From NCBI RefSeq assembly GCF_027011145.1, contig NZ_JALVAO010000050.1, positions 1 to 64,000 on the forward strand: a stretch of DNA of 64,000 nucleotides, given 5' to 3'. Position 1 is the first letter of the stretch. Each line of letters starts with the position of its first letter. This document shows, piece after piece, positions 8,876-16,767 of the stretch. Source of the DNA: Thermococcus sp. GTDB lineage: Archaea; Methanobacteriota_B; Thermococci; Thermococcales; Thermococcaceae. The translations under genes and the position numbers were made by a program. The notes below the pieces were generated by a model. That model saw nothing but the letters and a program-made list of their open reading frames with translations, did no database searches and had not been told where the DNA came from.

Positions 8876-9742
8876 ATGCAAACGTTAATCCTAGGGGTCG
8901 CATTGGCGCTTGCATCGGCATTTTCTTGGGCCTCGGCGACGATACTGGTTAGATTAGGCCTCAGAAAGCTGTCGCCAATCGGGGCAAATATCTTCAGGCT
9001 TTACGTTGCCTCAACGCTCTTTCTCATAATTTTCGCCCTAACCGGAAACCTGAGCGTTTTTAAACTTCCAGCAAGACTCCTCGTCCTAGCTTTTATCTCA
9101 GCACAGTTCGGCTTCGTTATAGGCGATTACTTCTACTTCAACGCCCTGAAAAGGATGGGCGTCTCGAGAACAGTTCCCATAACCTCAACATATCCCCTCT
9201 GGGCGATTCTGTGGGCAATCCTCTTTCTGGGCAAAAGGGTCAAGCCCCATGTGATTATTGGTGCCGTTCTCGTCGTCCTAGCAATCATCGTGGTCAAGAA
9301 AGCTGAAGAAGAGGAGCACGCCGACAGGCTCGGTTTCCTCTTCGCCTTTATCGCCCCAATTTCATGGAGCGTTGCCATAACTATAATGGACTACCTCACG
9401 AGAAGCATGCCTTCCCTTCAGCTTGCAGGTATTAGGATGGTCTTCGCGGCCCTGGGAATTTCGGTCTTCCTTCCAAGATATGGTGAAGAGGTCAGAAAAA
9501 TAAGCAGAAGGGAAGCAATAGCCCTCACCGGTGCCGCCGTCCTGGGCCTAATCCTTGGGCAGTATCTCTTCGTGTATTCGGTCTCCCTCGTCGGTTCGCC
9601 AATAGCGGCACCGGTTTCAGCGATAAATCCAATAATAGCATCGCTACTGGCCGTCCTGCTTCTCAAGGAGAAGCCAAACGCGAGGATATTCGAGGGTCTG
9701 ATTCTAGCTGTCGTGGGTGTCGTCCTTATCTCGGTGGGCTAA
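8876..9742 (+). CDS. EamA/DMT family transporter
   Basis: 288 residues with ten hydrophobic segments in two EamA repeats (about 5-125 and 145-285). The pattern GDYFYFNALKRMGVSRTVPITSTYP in repeat one and GQYLFVYSVSLVGSPIAAPVSAINP in repeat two is typical of drug/metabolite transporters, which export or import small metabolites. The substrate is unknown. I chose ATG 8876: the TATA box (ttttttaagg, 8845-8854) puts the transcript start at about 8877, so translation is probably nearly leaderless, and the GTG at 8867 would lie upstream of the transcript. Confidence 0.88.
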   Translation: MQTLILGVALALASAFSWASATILVRLGLRKLSPIGANIFRLYVASTLFLIIFALTGNLSVFKLPARLLVLAFISAQFGFVIGDYFYFNALKRMGVSRTVPITSTYPLWAILWAILFLGKRVKPHVIIGAVLVVLAIIVVKKAEEEEHADRLGFLFAFIAPISWSVAITIMDYLTRSMPSLQLAGIRMVFAALGISVFLPRYGEEVRKISRREAIALTGAAVLGLILGQYLFVYSVSLVGSPIAAPVSAINPIIASLLAVLLLKEKPNARIFEGLILAVVGVVLISVG

Positions 9743-9774
9743 ACTTTTAAGGCCCGTTTTCTATTCTAAATCGC

Positions 9775-9934
9775 CGACAGCGAGGGGACAATACCCCTCG
9801 CACGGGCTCGGTCTTCCCGCCTCCGCGAGGTAGTCGGGTTCGATGAGCGGAGCGTGCTCACGCCGAGCCCACAGGGCCGGGAGCATCCACCCGCGGGAGC
9901 AATGACCGCGGGCCTCTGTGCCCGGCCTACAGTA
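9775..9934 (+). ncRNA. GC-rich H/ACA-like small RNA with three hairpins
   Basis: Three stems are visible. Hairpin A: gcgagggg/cccctcgc (9780-9801, 6-nt loop). Hairpin B: gggctcgg (9804-9811) with ccgagccc (9863-9870), followed by ACA. Hairpin C: ggccggg (9875-9881) with cccggcc (9921-9927), followed by tACA (9929-9931). Hairpin C holds an inner 7-bp stem cccgcgg/ccgcggg closing a GAGCAATGA loop, which is a textbook K-loop, and an internal bulge that would be the guide pocket. A TATA box (cttttaaggc) at 9744-9753 lies 25-30 bases upstream. Ends are approximate. Confidence 0.8.
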
Positions 9935-9960
9935 TTAGAAAGGATTATAACTTCTTAGCT

Positions 9961-9987
9961 CCATAAATAACTGGTGGTTATTTATGG
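9961..9987 (+). promoter_or_regulatory. Perfect 11-bp inverted repeat over the regulator's start codon
   Basis: ccataaataac (9961-9971) is the exact reverse complement of gttatttatgg (9977-9987), with a 5-base spacer. The right arm contains the ATG (9984-9986) and the spacer plus right arm contain the ribosome binding site. A dimeric HTH protein, most simply the product of this very gene, could bind here; the RNA could also form a hairpin hiding the start. Confidence 0.75.
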
Positions 9988-10550
9988 TAACAATACCTCG
10001 GCCAATTGATCCCAGAGAAATCCGGCGAATTCGAAAGGAGCTCGGCATAACTCAGGAGGAACTTGCAAAGAAAGCCGGGGTTACTCAAGCGTACATAGCG
10101 AAGCTCGAAGCCGGTAAAGTTGACCCAAGGCTCTCAACGCTGAACAGAATTCTTCAAGCTCTTCTAGAATGCAAAAAGGCTCAACTGAAAGCAAAAGATG
10201 TCATGTCTTCGCCAGTAATATATGTTAAGCCATATGAGAAAGTGGAAAAGGTAATTAGACTTATGAACGAGCACAACATTTCTCAGATTCCCGTTGTTTC
10301 TGGAAACAAGGTAGTGGGTTCTGTAACCGAGCGGACACTCGTAAGACAGAGCCTTGAGTACGAGGACATCTACGACAGAAAGGTCATGGAGATAATGGAG
10401 GAACCGTTCCCCATCGTAAATGAGGAGGAAGACTTGGAAGTTGTTAAGTATCTCCTTGAGGACAATCCAGCTGTTCTCGTCCAGAACAGAGAGGGAAAAA
10501 TTGTTGGAATCATAACTCGTGTTGACCTTTTCAGAGTTGGTAAGGCATAG
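9984..10550 (+). CDS. XRE-type HTH regulator with two CBS domains
   Basis: 188 residues. Residues 10-65 are an XRE-type HTH (IRKELGITQEELAKKAGVTQ, then YIAKLEAGKVDPRLSTLNRI). Residues 70-188 are a CBS pair (AKDVMSSPVIYVKP... and VMEIMEEPFPIVNEEE...), a module that binds adenine nucleotides such as AMP, ATP or SAM. It is therefore probably a nucleotide-sensing transcription regulator. The start codon lies within a perfect inverted repeat, which points to autoregulation. No regulated neighbour is obvious apart from the downstream transporter lipoprotein. Confidence 0.88.
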   Translation: MVTIPRPIDPREIRRIRKELGITQEELAKKAGVTQAYIAKLEAGKVDPRLSTLNRILQALLECKKAQLKAKDVMSSPVIYVKPYEKVEKVIRLMNEHNISQIPVVSGNKVVGSVTERTLVRQSLEYEDIYDRKVMEIMEEPFPIVNEEEDLEVVKYLLEDNPAVLVQNREGKIVGIITRVDLFRVGKA

Positions 10551-10624
10551 TCCACAACTTTTAAAACCTCTCCTTCTCAACATAGTTGGACATTTAATCC
10601 GGACAAAACGTCCAGGTGGTAACC

Positions 10625-12508
10625 ATGAAAAAAACAGCGGTGCTTGTTGTTTTGCTCCTGATTGGAGCTGTTATAGCAACCGGATGTATAGCCTCAAATT
10701 CAACTACCCCCACGAAAAGTTCCTCATCAACGACGTCCCCAGCCTCAAGCCCAACAACCAGCTCAACAAAGAGCCCAGCCACGAGCTCGAGTTCAACGCA
10801 GATGGAAAAGAGCTACTACCCAATAACGATTAAGGACTTTGCAAACAGAACAGTAACAATAAAGGAGGAACCGAAGCGCGTTGTCTCACTCGCCCCAAGT
10901 ATAACCGAGGACCTGTATTATCTGGGACTTCTCGACAGGGTTGTTGGAGTCACAGGTTACGAGGACTGGCCTCCCGAAGTTAAGAAAATCACCTCAGTTG
11001 GAGGCTACGGTGCCTACGCAAGCCTTGAAAAGATAGCAGAACTAAAACCGGACCTTATTATAGCAGACAACGCAGTATTTTACAAGAAGGGTTTCCTTGA
11101 AAGTCTGGAAAAGATAGCACCGGTTGTTATAATAGCCCCACAGAGCATTGATCAGATTCCTCAGGCAATTGAGCTCCTCGGAAAAATCTTCAACAGGGAG
11201 GACAGGGCGAAGGAAGTCATTGATGAGTTCAACGCAAAGGTAAATGCAATAAAGGAACTCACGAAGAATCAGCCAAAGGTCAAAGTCTTCTTCGTAACCT
11301 GGAGCAAGCCCCTCATGACCGCGGGCAAAAACACCTTCATCAACGACGTTATCACGATAGCCGGAGGAGCGAACATCTTTAACGATACCAAGGGATGGCC
11401 ACAGGTCAGTGCTGAGGAGGTCATAGCAAGGAACCCCGATGTTATAATCTTGACACCCCACTGCGGAATGACGATTGAAGAGGCCTACAAGCTCTTTGCA
11501 GGAACCAACGCCGTTAAAGAGGGCCACGTTTACATGATTGAGAACGAGAACGACCTAATTCACCCGAGCCCGAGGATAATAAAGGGAATAGAGATTGTGG
11601 CAAAGCTCCTCCACCCAGATGCCTTCAAGACAAAGTATCCACTCACAATAAAGGACATGGCCAACAGAACCGTCACAATCCCGAAGGAGCCACAAAGGGT
11701 CGTTTCACTTGCTCCAAGCATTACTGAGACAATATTCTACCTTGGAGCCGGGGACAAGCTCGTTGGAGTTACGAAATATGCAGACTGGCCTCCTGCAGTG
11801 AAGAACATAACGAAGGTCGGTGGCTACGGAGCCTACGCCAACCTCGAAGAGATTGCCAAGCTCAAGCCCGACCTCATCATAGCGGACAACGCGGTGTTCT
11901 ACAAGCAGGGCTTCCTTGAAAGTCTGGAAAAGATAGCGCCAGTTGTAATCGTCAACCCGAAGAGCATCGAGGGAATATACAAACAAATTGAGCTCATTGG
12001 AAAGATTCTCAACAGGGAGGAACAGGCCTCGATGGTGATAGCCGAGATGAAAGCACAGATAAGCTACATTGAGGGCCTCGTGGCCAACCAGAGCAGGCCG
12101 AGTGTGATGTATCTCGTTAGTACGTACAACGGCTACTGGATAGCCGGAAAAGACACCTTCGCGGACAGTATAATCAAAATTGCAGGAGGTAAGAATGCCT
12201 TCGAGGACATTACTGGCTGGAAAGCGGTCAGTGAAGAGGAAATCGTAGCAAGGAACCCGGACGTGGTTATCATAGCCTCAGCCTACGTTGACCCGAAGAT
12301 ATTCTGCTCAGGCCCGCTCTCAACGATCAAAGCCGCGAAGGAGGGCAGGGTTTACACTGTCAGCGATCCCAACGTCTTCCAGAGACCGAGCCCGAGGATT
12401 GTACTGGCAATCCGCGAGATGGCCGAACTGCTCCATCCGGACCTCTTCAAGTACCAGCCTCAGCCACTTGTCTGCTCTGCCAACACAACTGCCAACTCGA
12501 CCGGCTGA
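10625..12508 (+). CDS. Lipoprotein with two tandem BtuF-like binding domains
   Basis: 627 residues. A lipobox (AVIATGC, Cys21) follows a short signal peptide, then a Ser/Thr/Pro-rich linker (22-60). Two copies of a helical-backbone cobalamin/iron-chelate binding domain (PF01497 type) follow, about 65-338 and 345-610, each beginning with NRTVTI...P.RVVSLAPSITE. The copies are strikingly alike; 26 bases are identical at 11093-11118 and 11912-11937. Most BtuF/FhuD proteins have one domain. No permease or ATPase gene is adjacent. The tail TANSTG carries N-glycosylation sequons. Start chosen by AGGTGGT upstream of ATG 10625. Confidence 0.87.
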   Translation: MKKTAVLVVLLLIGAVIATGCIASNSTTPTKSSSSTTSPASSPTTSSTKSPATSSSSTQMEKSYYPITIKDFANRTVTIKEEPKRVVSLAPSITEDLYYLGLLDRVVGVTGYEDWPPEVKKITSVGGYGAYASLEKIAELKPDLIIADNAVFYKKGFLESLEKIAPVVIIAPQSIDQIPQAIELLGKIFNREDRAKEVIDEFNAKVNAIKELTKNQPKVKVFFVTWSKPLMTAGKNTFINDVITIAGGANIFNDTKGWPQVSAEEVIARNPDVIILTPHCGMTIEEAYKLFAGTNAVKEGHVYMIENENDLIHPSPRIIKGIEIVAKLLHPDAFKTKYPLTIKDMANRTVTIPKEPQRVVSLAPSITETIFYLGAGDKLVGVTKYADWPPAVKNITKVGGYGAYANLEEIAKLKPDLIIADNAVFYKQGFLESLEKIAPVVIVNPKSIEGIYKQIELIGKILNREEQASMVIAEMKAQISYIEGLVANQSRPSVMYLVSTYNGYWIAGKDTFADSIIKIAGGKNAFEDITGWKAVSEEEIVARNPDVVIIASAYVDPKIFCSGPLSTIKAAKEGRVYTVSDPNVFQRPSPRIVLAIREMAELLHPDLFKYQPQPLVCSANTTANSTG

Positions 12509-12546
12509 TTTTTAAGCTTCTTTTCCCTCTTTTTCCCGGTGATGCT

Positions 12547-12717
12547 ATGGAGAAGAAGACCGTTTACAGGGTTCTGCTCGTGATTGTGATAATCCTGGCG
12601 ATAATATTTACGCTCGGCGTTGTTGGCATCGTTCCCTTTGTCTGGAGCGAATACATAACGGTTTTCATGGTCATCCTGTTCTTCGTTCTGAGGTTCAGTA
12701 AAGGCGCTCAACCCTGA
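12547..12717 (+). CDS. Small two-TM membrane protein
   Basis: A 56-residue frame (MEKKTVYRV...) preceded by GGTGAT three bases before the ATG. It has a hydrophobic helix at about residues 8-31 and a second at about 37-49, separated by a short loop PFVWSEY, and a basic Arg/Lys tail. Its last 23 bases overlap the end of the convergent ABC permease gene. No family recognised. The clean ribosome binding site and membrane topology make it a credible gene. Confidence 0.6.
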   Translation: MEKKTVYRVLLVIVIILAIIFTLGVVGIVPFVWSEYITVFMVILFFVLRFSKGAQP

Positions 12718-13414
12718 GGATTGAGAGGTAAAGGAAGACCATCGAGAGCAGGAGCAGGACGAGGAAGGCATAAATCGGATTGACGACGTCGTAGTAGTGG
12801 AGCATGGCGAAGCGAAGGCCATCAACGGAGTACGTCATCGGAGTTACGAGGCCCACAACGAGGAACCACTTCGGAAAAAGGAGGAGAGAAACTATAGCAC
12901 CGCTCGTGAACATCATGGGGAGCCTAATCAGGTTGAGCCACGTCATGGCGTTTATTGGATTCTCGACGACGAGGGAAACGTAGAGGCCCAAGGCCGAGAA
13001 GGTAAAGGCTGACAGAACGAGAAAGAGCACAAAGAGTGAAAGGTTCCATATCGGATAGACCATGAAAGCCCTCAGGAAGAGAAGGCTAACGAAACCGACG
13101 AAGAGTCCGAATATCGAACCGGTGAGAACCTTGGCCAGAACGATTTCAGAATAACTCACCGGGGCAACCAGGAGTCTCTCAAAGGTTCTAAGCCTTCTCT
13201 CAAAGATTATCGAGGACGAGACGAAGGAGGTCGTCCCGAAGAGGACGGAAATCGAAACGAGACCCGGGGCAAGGTGGTCAACGTCACCGAAGCGAACTGC
13301 AAAGGCCAGGGTGAAAACCAGCGGAAAAACGATGCCCCAGCTTATCGAACCGGGTTTTAGAACGTACTCTCTAAGCTCCTTTTCAGCTATTGCAAGGACC
13401 TTCAAAGCGGACAC
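12695..13414 (-). CDS. ABC-2 type transporter permease
   Basis: 239 residues with six hydrophobic segments. The N-terminal amphipathic stretch LAIAEKELREYVLKPGSISW and the motif RRLRTFERLLVAPVSYSEIVLAKVLTGS are typical of ABC-2 permeases of the DrrB/NodJ type, which export lipids, polysaccharides or drugs. It overlaps the ATPase gene by 13 bp and so forms the membrane half of that exporter. Substrate unknown. Confidence 0.88.
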   Translation of the reverse strand: MSALKVLAIAEKELREYVLKPGSISWGIVFPLVFTLAFAVRFGDVDHLAPGLVSISVLFGTTSFVSSSIIFERRLRTFERLLVAPVSYSEIVLAKVLTGSIFGLFVGFVSLLFLRAFMVYPIWNLSLFVLFLVLSAFTFSALGLYVSLVVENPINAMTWLNLIRLPMMFTSGAIVSLLLFPKWFLVVGLVTPMTYSVDGLRFAMLHYYDVVNPIYAFLVLLLLSMVFLYLSILRVERLY

Positions 13415-14322
13415 CCCCCGCAGGGACAGCCCTTGGTCAGCTCAACGAAAACGTCCTCAACGCTCGGAACCTCTGTGCAGAGGCCCTCAATCCTGAAGCC
13501 AAGCTCGGTCTTTAAAGAGTACAGCCTTTCGAGGAATTCATCGACGTTTTCAACCTCCAGAAGGAGCCTCCCCTCATCGAAGGAAACGTCGTACTCCTCT
13601 AGGGCCCTCAGGAGAGAAGATGTCAAAGGCTCGACCGAGAGCTTTACAATGACCTTTTTTCCGATTAACTTTGCGAGCTCACCCCTCTTGCCCTCGGCTA
13701 CTATCTTTCCCTCCCTCATTATCGCTATCCTCTGCGGAATCGTCTCAGCTTCAACCATGTTGTGGGTCGTTATGAAGACAGTCATGCCCCTCTTATTTAG
13801 AACCCTGATGAGCGCCCTGACGGCCTTGGCGGAGTGAACATCCAGCCCGTTCGTCGGCTCATCGAGGAAGAGGACTTCGGGCTCGTGAATCAATGCTGAG
13901 GCTATCGTCACCCTCCGCTTAAAGCCCGTGCTCAACTTCCCAAACTTCCTATCGGCTGGAAGTTCGAACTCCCTTATGAGCTCCTCAACCCTCTCAAGGG
14001 GGGCATCGTAGAGCTTCGCCATGAACCTTAGGTTGTCCCTTACTGTGAGCTCGTCGTAGAGGTTCGAAACGTCCGGAACAAGGCCTATTGACTTCCTAAC
14101 CGCGAGCCTCTCCCTTTTGACGTCGAAACCGTTGACGTAGGCCTCCCCAGAGGTAATTGACGTTAAGGTCGTTAACATTCTCACGGTGGTCGTCTTTCCG
14201 GCACCGTTGGGACCCAGTAGGGCAAAGGCTTCCCCTTTCTTCACACTAAAGCTAACACCCCTCACGGCCTCGAAGTCACCATAGCGCTTAACGAGGTTCT
14301 TAGCTATTATCGCTTCCGCCAT
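13402..14322 (-). CDS. ABC exporter ATP-binding protein
   Basis: 306 residues. Walker A is GPNGAGKTTT near residue 38, the signature is LSTGFKRRV, Walker B is VLFLDEPTNGLD and the switch histidine is in ITTHN. The 80-residue C-terminal extension is the DrrA-type regulatory domain. Unusually the protein ends CPCGGCPL, a cysteine cluster that could bind metal or form disulfides. It is preceded by, and overlaps by 16 bp, the beta-propeller gene, and is followed by the permease. Confidence 0.92.
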   Translation of the reverse strand: MAEAIIAKNLVKRYGDFEAVRGVSFSVKKGEAFALLGPNGAGKTTTVRMLTTLTSITSGEAYVNGFDVKRERLAVRKSIGLVPDVSNLYDELTVRDNLRFMAKLYDAPLERVEELIREFELPADRKFGKLSTGFKRRVTIASALIHEPEVLFLDEPTNGLDVHSAKAVRALIRVLNKRGMTVFITTHNMVEAETIPQRIAIMREGKIVAEGKRGELAKLIGKKVIVKLSVEPLTSSLLRALEEYDVSFDEGRLLLEVENVDEFLERLYSLKTELGFRIEGLCTEVPSVEDVFVELTKGCPCGGCPL

Positions 14323-15443
14323 AGTAGAACCCCCAACAGCAGGATAGCCAAGAGCAGGGAGAGACCAACGTAGGGGTTAAAGCCAAACGTCTCGGTTTCC
14401 TCGGTCGAGGTGACGGTAGGTCGGGCCTCGCCGAGGGACCACGCCTCAATGACGCTGTAGCAGTTTTGGACATCATGGGAGCCGTATTCCGTCAGGAAGT
14501 AGCCCTTGGGCGAAAAGGCGACGTGGTAAGCGGTCCCGTTGAAGCGCTGGAACCACACAACAGTTCCGTTGGGCGCTATAAGCTCGGCAGTTTTTCCATA
14601 GCTAACGACGGTGTAATTGTCTCTGGTTCCAACGTCGTAGGCGTAGCCGATGAGGGGAACGGAGTAGATGGCTTTTCCATCGAGGGCAAGAAGGGTAACG
14701 TTCCCGAAGTTCCCGGCAACCGCGATGCCATTCCCGTCGGTATCAACGGCCCTGGCATAGCCGTTGAACTTTTTCTTCCAGAGGACCTTCCCGTTTTCAT
14801 CAAACGCTATAAGCTCACTCCACAATTCCGACTGCGGAACCACGAGGGCCAGAACCTCATCTCTGGCTACCAGAACTTTCCTAACCGGGCCGGGATTGGT
14901 TTTCCACAGGGGTTGTCCGGAAGCTGAAAACACCCACAGCCCCGAGTCCGAACCAACGAGAACCTTATTCCCCCACAGGAGAACGCTCCATGTGTAGTTT
15001 CCCAGGCGCTTTTCCCAGGCGAGTTTACCGTTCCGGAAGAGGTAAACCCAGCCCGAGGCATCGCCCGCAACGGCGATACTGCCGTTTTGAGAAATCGAAA
15101 CGCTGACGACGGCTTCCCTCAGGTTCCTCTCCCACAGGACTTTACCGTCTTTAAAGGCCTGAACCCACCTGCCCTCGGTGCCGATGAGCAGAATATCGTT
15201 GTCGGAAAGAGCTGAGGAATAGGCTATCCCCCTTGTTGGTGCCTTCCAGAGAAGCTTTCCGTCGGGACTCAGCAGTTCAGCGTAGTATCCGAAGGCCAGC
15301 CCAATCGCTCCGTTCTCGTTTAAGGCCATCGAGAAGACGGCGCATGTGTCGGAGTAGCTCCAGAGATGGGAGGGCTCAAGGGCAAAGGCGTATGGAATGA
15401 CTAGCAGGATAAGTGCGATTGCAACGAATGTTTTGCTTTTCAT
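14307..15443 (-). CDS. Membrane-anchored PQQ-type beta-propeller protein
   Basis: 378 residues. An N-terminal signal peptide (KSKTFVAIALILLVIPYAFA), a series of repeats of the kind GK.LWK and NGSIAVAGDASGWVYLF spaced about 35-45 residues (PQQ/WD-like blades), a Thr/Glu-rich stalk, and a C-terminal TM helix followed by WRKR. It should be displayed outside the cell and anchored by its C-terminus. First gene of the operon with the ABC exporter, so it may bind the exported substrate or assist it; this is inference. Start at 15443 follows GGTGTGA. Confidence 0.8.
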   Translation of the reverse strand: MKSKTFVAIALILLVIPYAFALEPSHLWSYSDTCAVFSMALNENGAIGLAFGYYAELLSPDGKLLWKAPTRGIAYSSALSDNDILLIGTEGRWVQAFKDGKVLWERNLREAVVSVSISQNGSIAVAGDASGWVYLFRNGKLAWEKRLGNYTWSVLLWGNKVLVGSDSGLWVFSASGQPLWKTNPGPVRKVLVARDEVLALVVPQSELWSELIAFDENGKVLWKKKFNGYARAVDTDGNGIAVAGNFGNVTLLALDGKAIYSVPLIGYAYDVGTRDNYTVVSYGKTAELIAPNGTVVWFQRFNGTAYHVAFSPKGYFLTEYGSHDVQNCYSVIEAWSLGEARPTVTSTEETETFGFNPYVGLSLLLAILLLGVLLWRKR

Positions 15444-15543
15444 CTCACACACCGGCATTCGTTCGGACAACCTAATAAAAAGCTTTCCGGTGTATAGTTG
15501 CTAAAACACTTTTGTTCTTCTTTCCCCGTTAGGCTAAACAAAC

Positions 15544-15560
15544 GATGTAAACCTTTGGTT
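15544..15560 (+). promoter_or_regulatory. Candidate SurR operator upstream of hydBGDA
   Basis: GATgtaAACctttgGTT matches the extended SurR consensus GTTn3AACn5GTT known from Pyrococcus with one mismatch. It lies just upstream of the TATA box, the position from which SurR activates hydrogenase genes when sulfur is absent. Identified by eye only. Confidence 0.55.
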
Positions 15561-15573
15561 TAGAATTCTCGGG

Positions 15574-15582
15574 TTTAAAAAC
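15574..15582 (+). promoter_or_regulatory. TATA box of the hydBGDA operon
   Basis: tttaaaaac, about 90 bases before the TTG start of hydB. It predicts a transcript start near 15604 and a leader of about 60 bases. No other TATA-like element in the 190-base gap is as well placed. Confidence 0.55.
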
Positions 15583-15663
15583 GCTTTTTTAGGCTCCGGC
15601 AGAGTTCATACTGAGGAACAAAAATGGTCGTGTGTATGTTTATGTTCATCGGAGGTGATTGGG

Positions 15664-16767
15664 TTGAGATACGTTAAGTTGCCGAAAGAAAACACCTATG
15701 AGTTCCTCGAAAGGCTCAAGGAGTGGGGCAAGCTCTATGCCCCTGTAAGGATTTCAGAGAAGTTCTACGATTTCCGCGAAGTTGACGACGTCAGAAAGGT
15801 GGAATTTCACTACAACAGGACGATAATGCCTCCGAAAAAGTTCTTCTTCAGGCCTAGGGAAAAGCTCTTCGAGTTCGACCTGAGGAAGCCCGAATACAGG
15901 GAAACGATTGAAGACGTTGAACCCTTTGTCCTCTTTGGAGTGCACGCCTGCGACATCTTTGGCCTGAAAATACTCGACACCGTTTACCTCGACGAGCTTC
16001 CCGACAAGTATTACAGGGTTCGCAGGGAGAAGGGAATCATAATCGGAATAAGTTGCATGCCAGATGAGTACTGCTTCTGCAACCTAAGGGAGACCGATTT
16101 TGCCGATGACGGCTTTGACCTGTTCTTCCACGAGCTCCCAGATGGATGGCTGGTTAGGGTTGGAACCCCCACCGGCCACAGAATAGTGGACAAGAACATC
16201 GAGCTCTTTGAAGAGGTTACAACAAAGGATATCTGCGCCTTCAGGGAGTTCGAGAGGAAGAGAAGCGAGGCCTTCAGGTACCACGAGGACTGGAGCGACC
16301 TGAGGTATCTCCTTGAGCTCGAAATGGAGCACCCCATGTGGGACGAGGAGAGCGAGAAATGCCTGGCATGTGGAATATGCAACACCACTTGCCCCACCTG
16401 TCGCTGTTATGAAGTGCAGGACGTGGTGAACCTTGACGGAGTTACGGGCTATCGGGAAAGGCGCTGGGACTCCTGCCAGTTTAGAAGTCATGGCTTAGTT
16501 GCCGGCGGTCACAACTTCAGACCAACCAAAAAGGACCGCTTTAGAAACCGCTACCTCTGTAAAAACTCCTACAACGAAAAGCTGGGCCTAAGCTTCTGTG
16601 TGGGATGTGGTCGCTGTACGGCATTCTGTCCGGCGGGGATTAGCTTTGTGAGGAACCTGCGCGTCATCCTCGGCCTCGAAGAGCGCTCTTGCCCCGGGAA
16701 AATAGCCGAAGAGATTCCAAAGAAAGGTTTTGCCTATGCGGAAAACATCAGGGGTGAGGACGTATGA
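15664..16767 (+). CDS. hydB: Sulfhydrogenase I beta subunit, 4Fe-4S electron carrier
   Basis: Iron-sulfur subunit of the cytosolic heterotetrameric NiFe hydrogenase I, passing electrons between the hydD/hydA module and the flavin subunit hydG; it also takes part in the enzyme's sulfur-reductase activity in Pyrococcus. 367 residues. Two ferredoxin-like clusters are visible: [14 protein letters not shown] and [14 protein letters not shown], with more Cys in [12 protein letters not shown]. The sequence closely follows the Pyrococcus SHI beta subunit as I remember it. I take TTG at 15664 (RYVKLPKEN) as start because GGAGGTGATT lies just before it. First of four coupled genes. Confidence 0.95.
   Translation: MRYVKLPKENTYEFLERLKEWGKLYAPVRISEKFYDFREVDDVRKVEFHYNRTIMPPKKFFFRPREKLFEFDLRKPEYRETIEDVEPFVLFGVHACDIFGLKILDTVYLDELPDKYYRVRREKGIIIGISCMPDEYCFCNLRETDFADDGFDLFFHELPDGWLVRVGTPTGHRIVDKNIELFEEVTTKDICAFREFERKRSEAFRYHEDWSDLRYLLELEMEHPMWDEESEKCLACGICNTTCPTCRCYEVQDVVNLDGVTGYRERRWDSCQFRSHGLVAGGHNFRPTKKDRFRNRYLCKNSYNEKLGLSFCVGCGRCTAFCPAGISFVRNLRVILGLEERSCPGKIAEEIPKKGFAYAENIRGEDV

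Noticed and set aside
10601-10614. Short inverted repeat ggac...gtcc before the BtuF-like gene
   Set aside because: Only four paired bases on each side, so likely chance.
15497-15513. Further SurR-like site GTTgctAAAacactTTT upstream of hydB
   Set aside because: Two or more mismatches to the motif; weaker than the site at 15544 and expected many times by chance.
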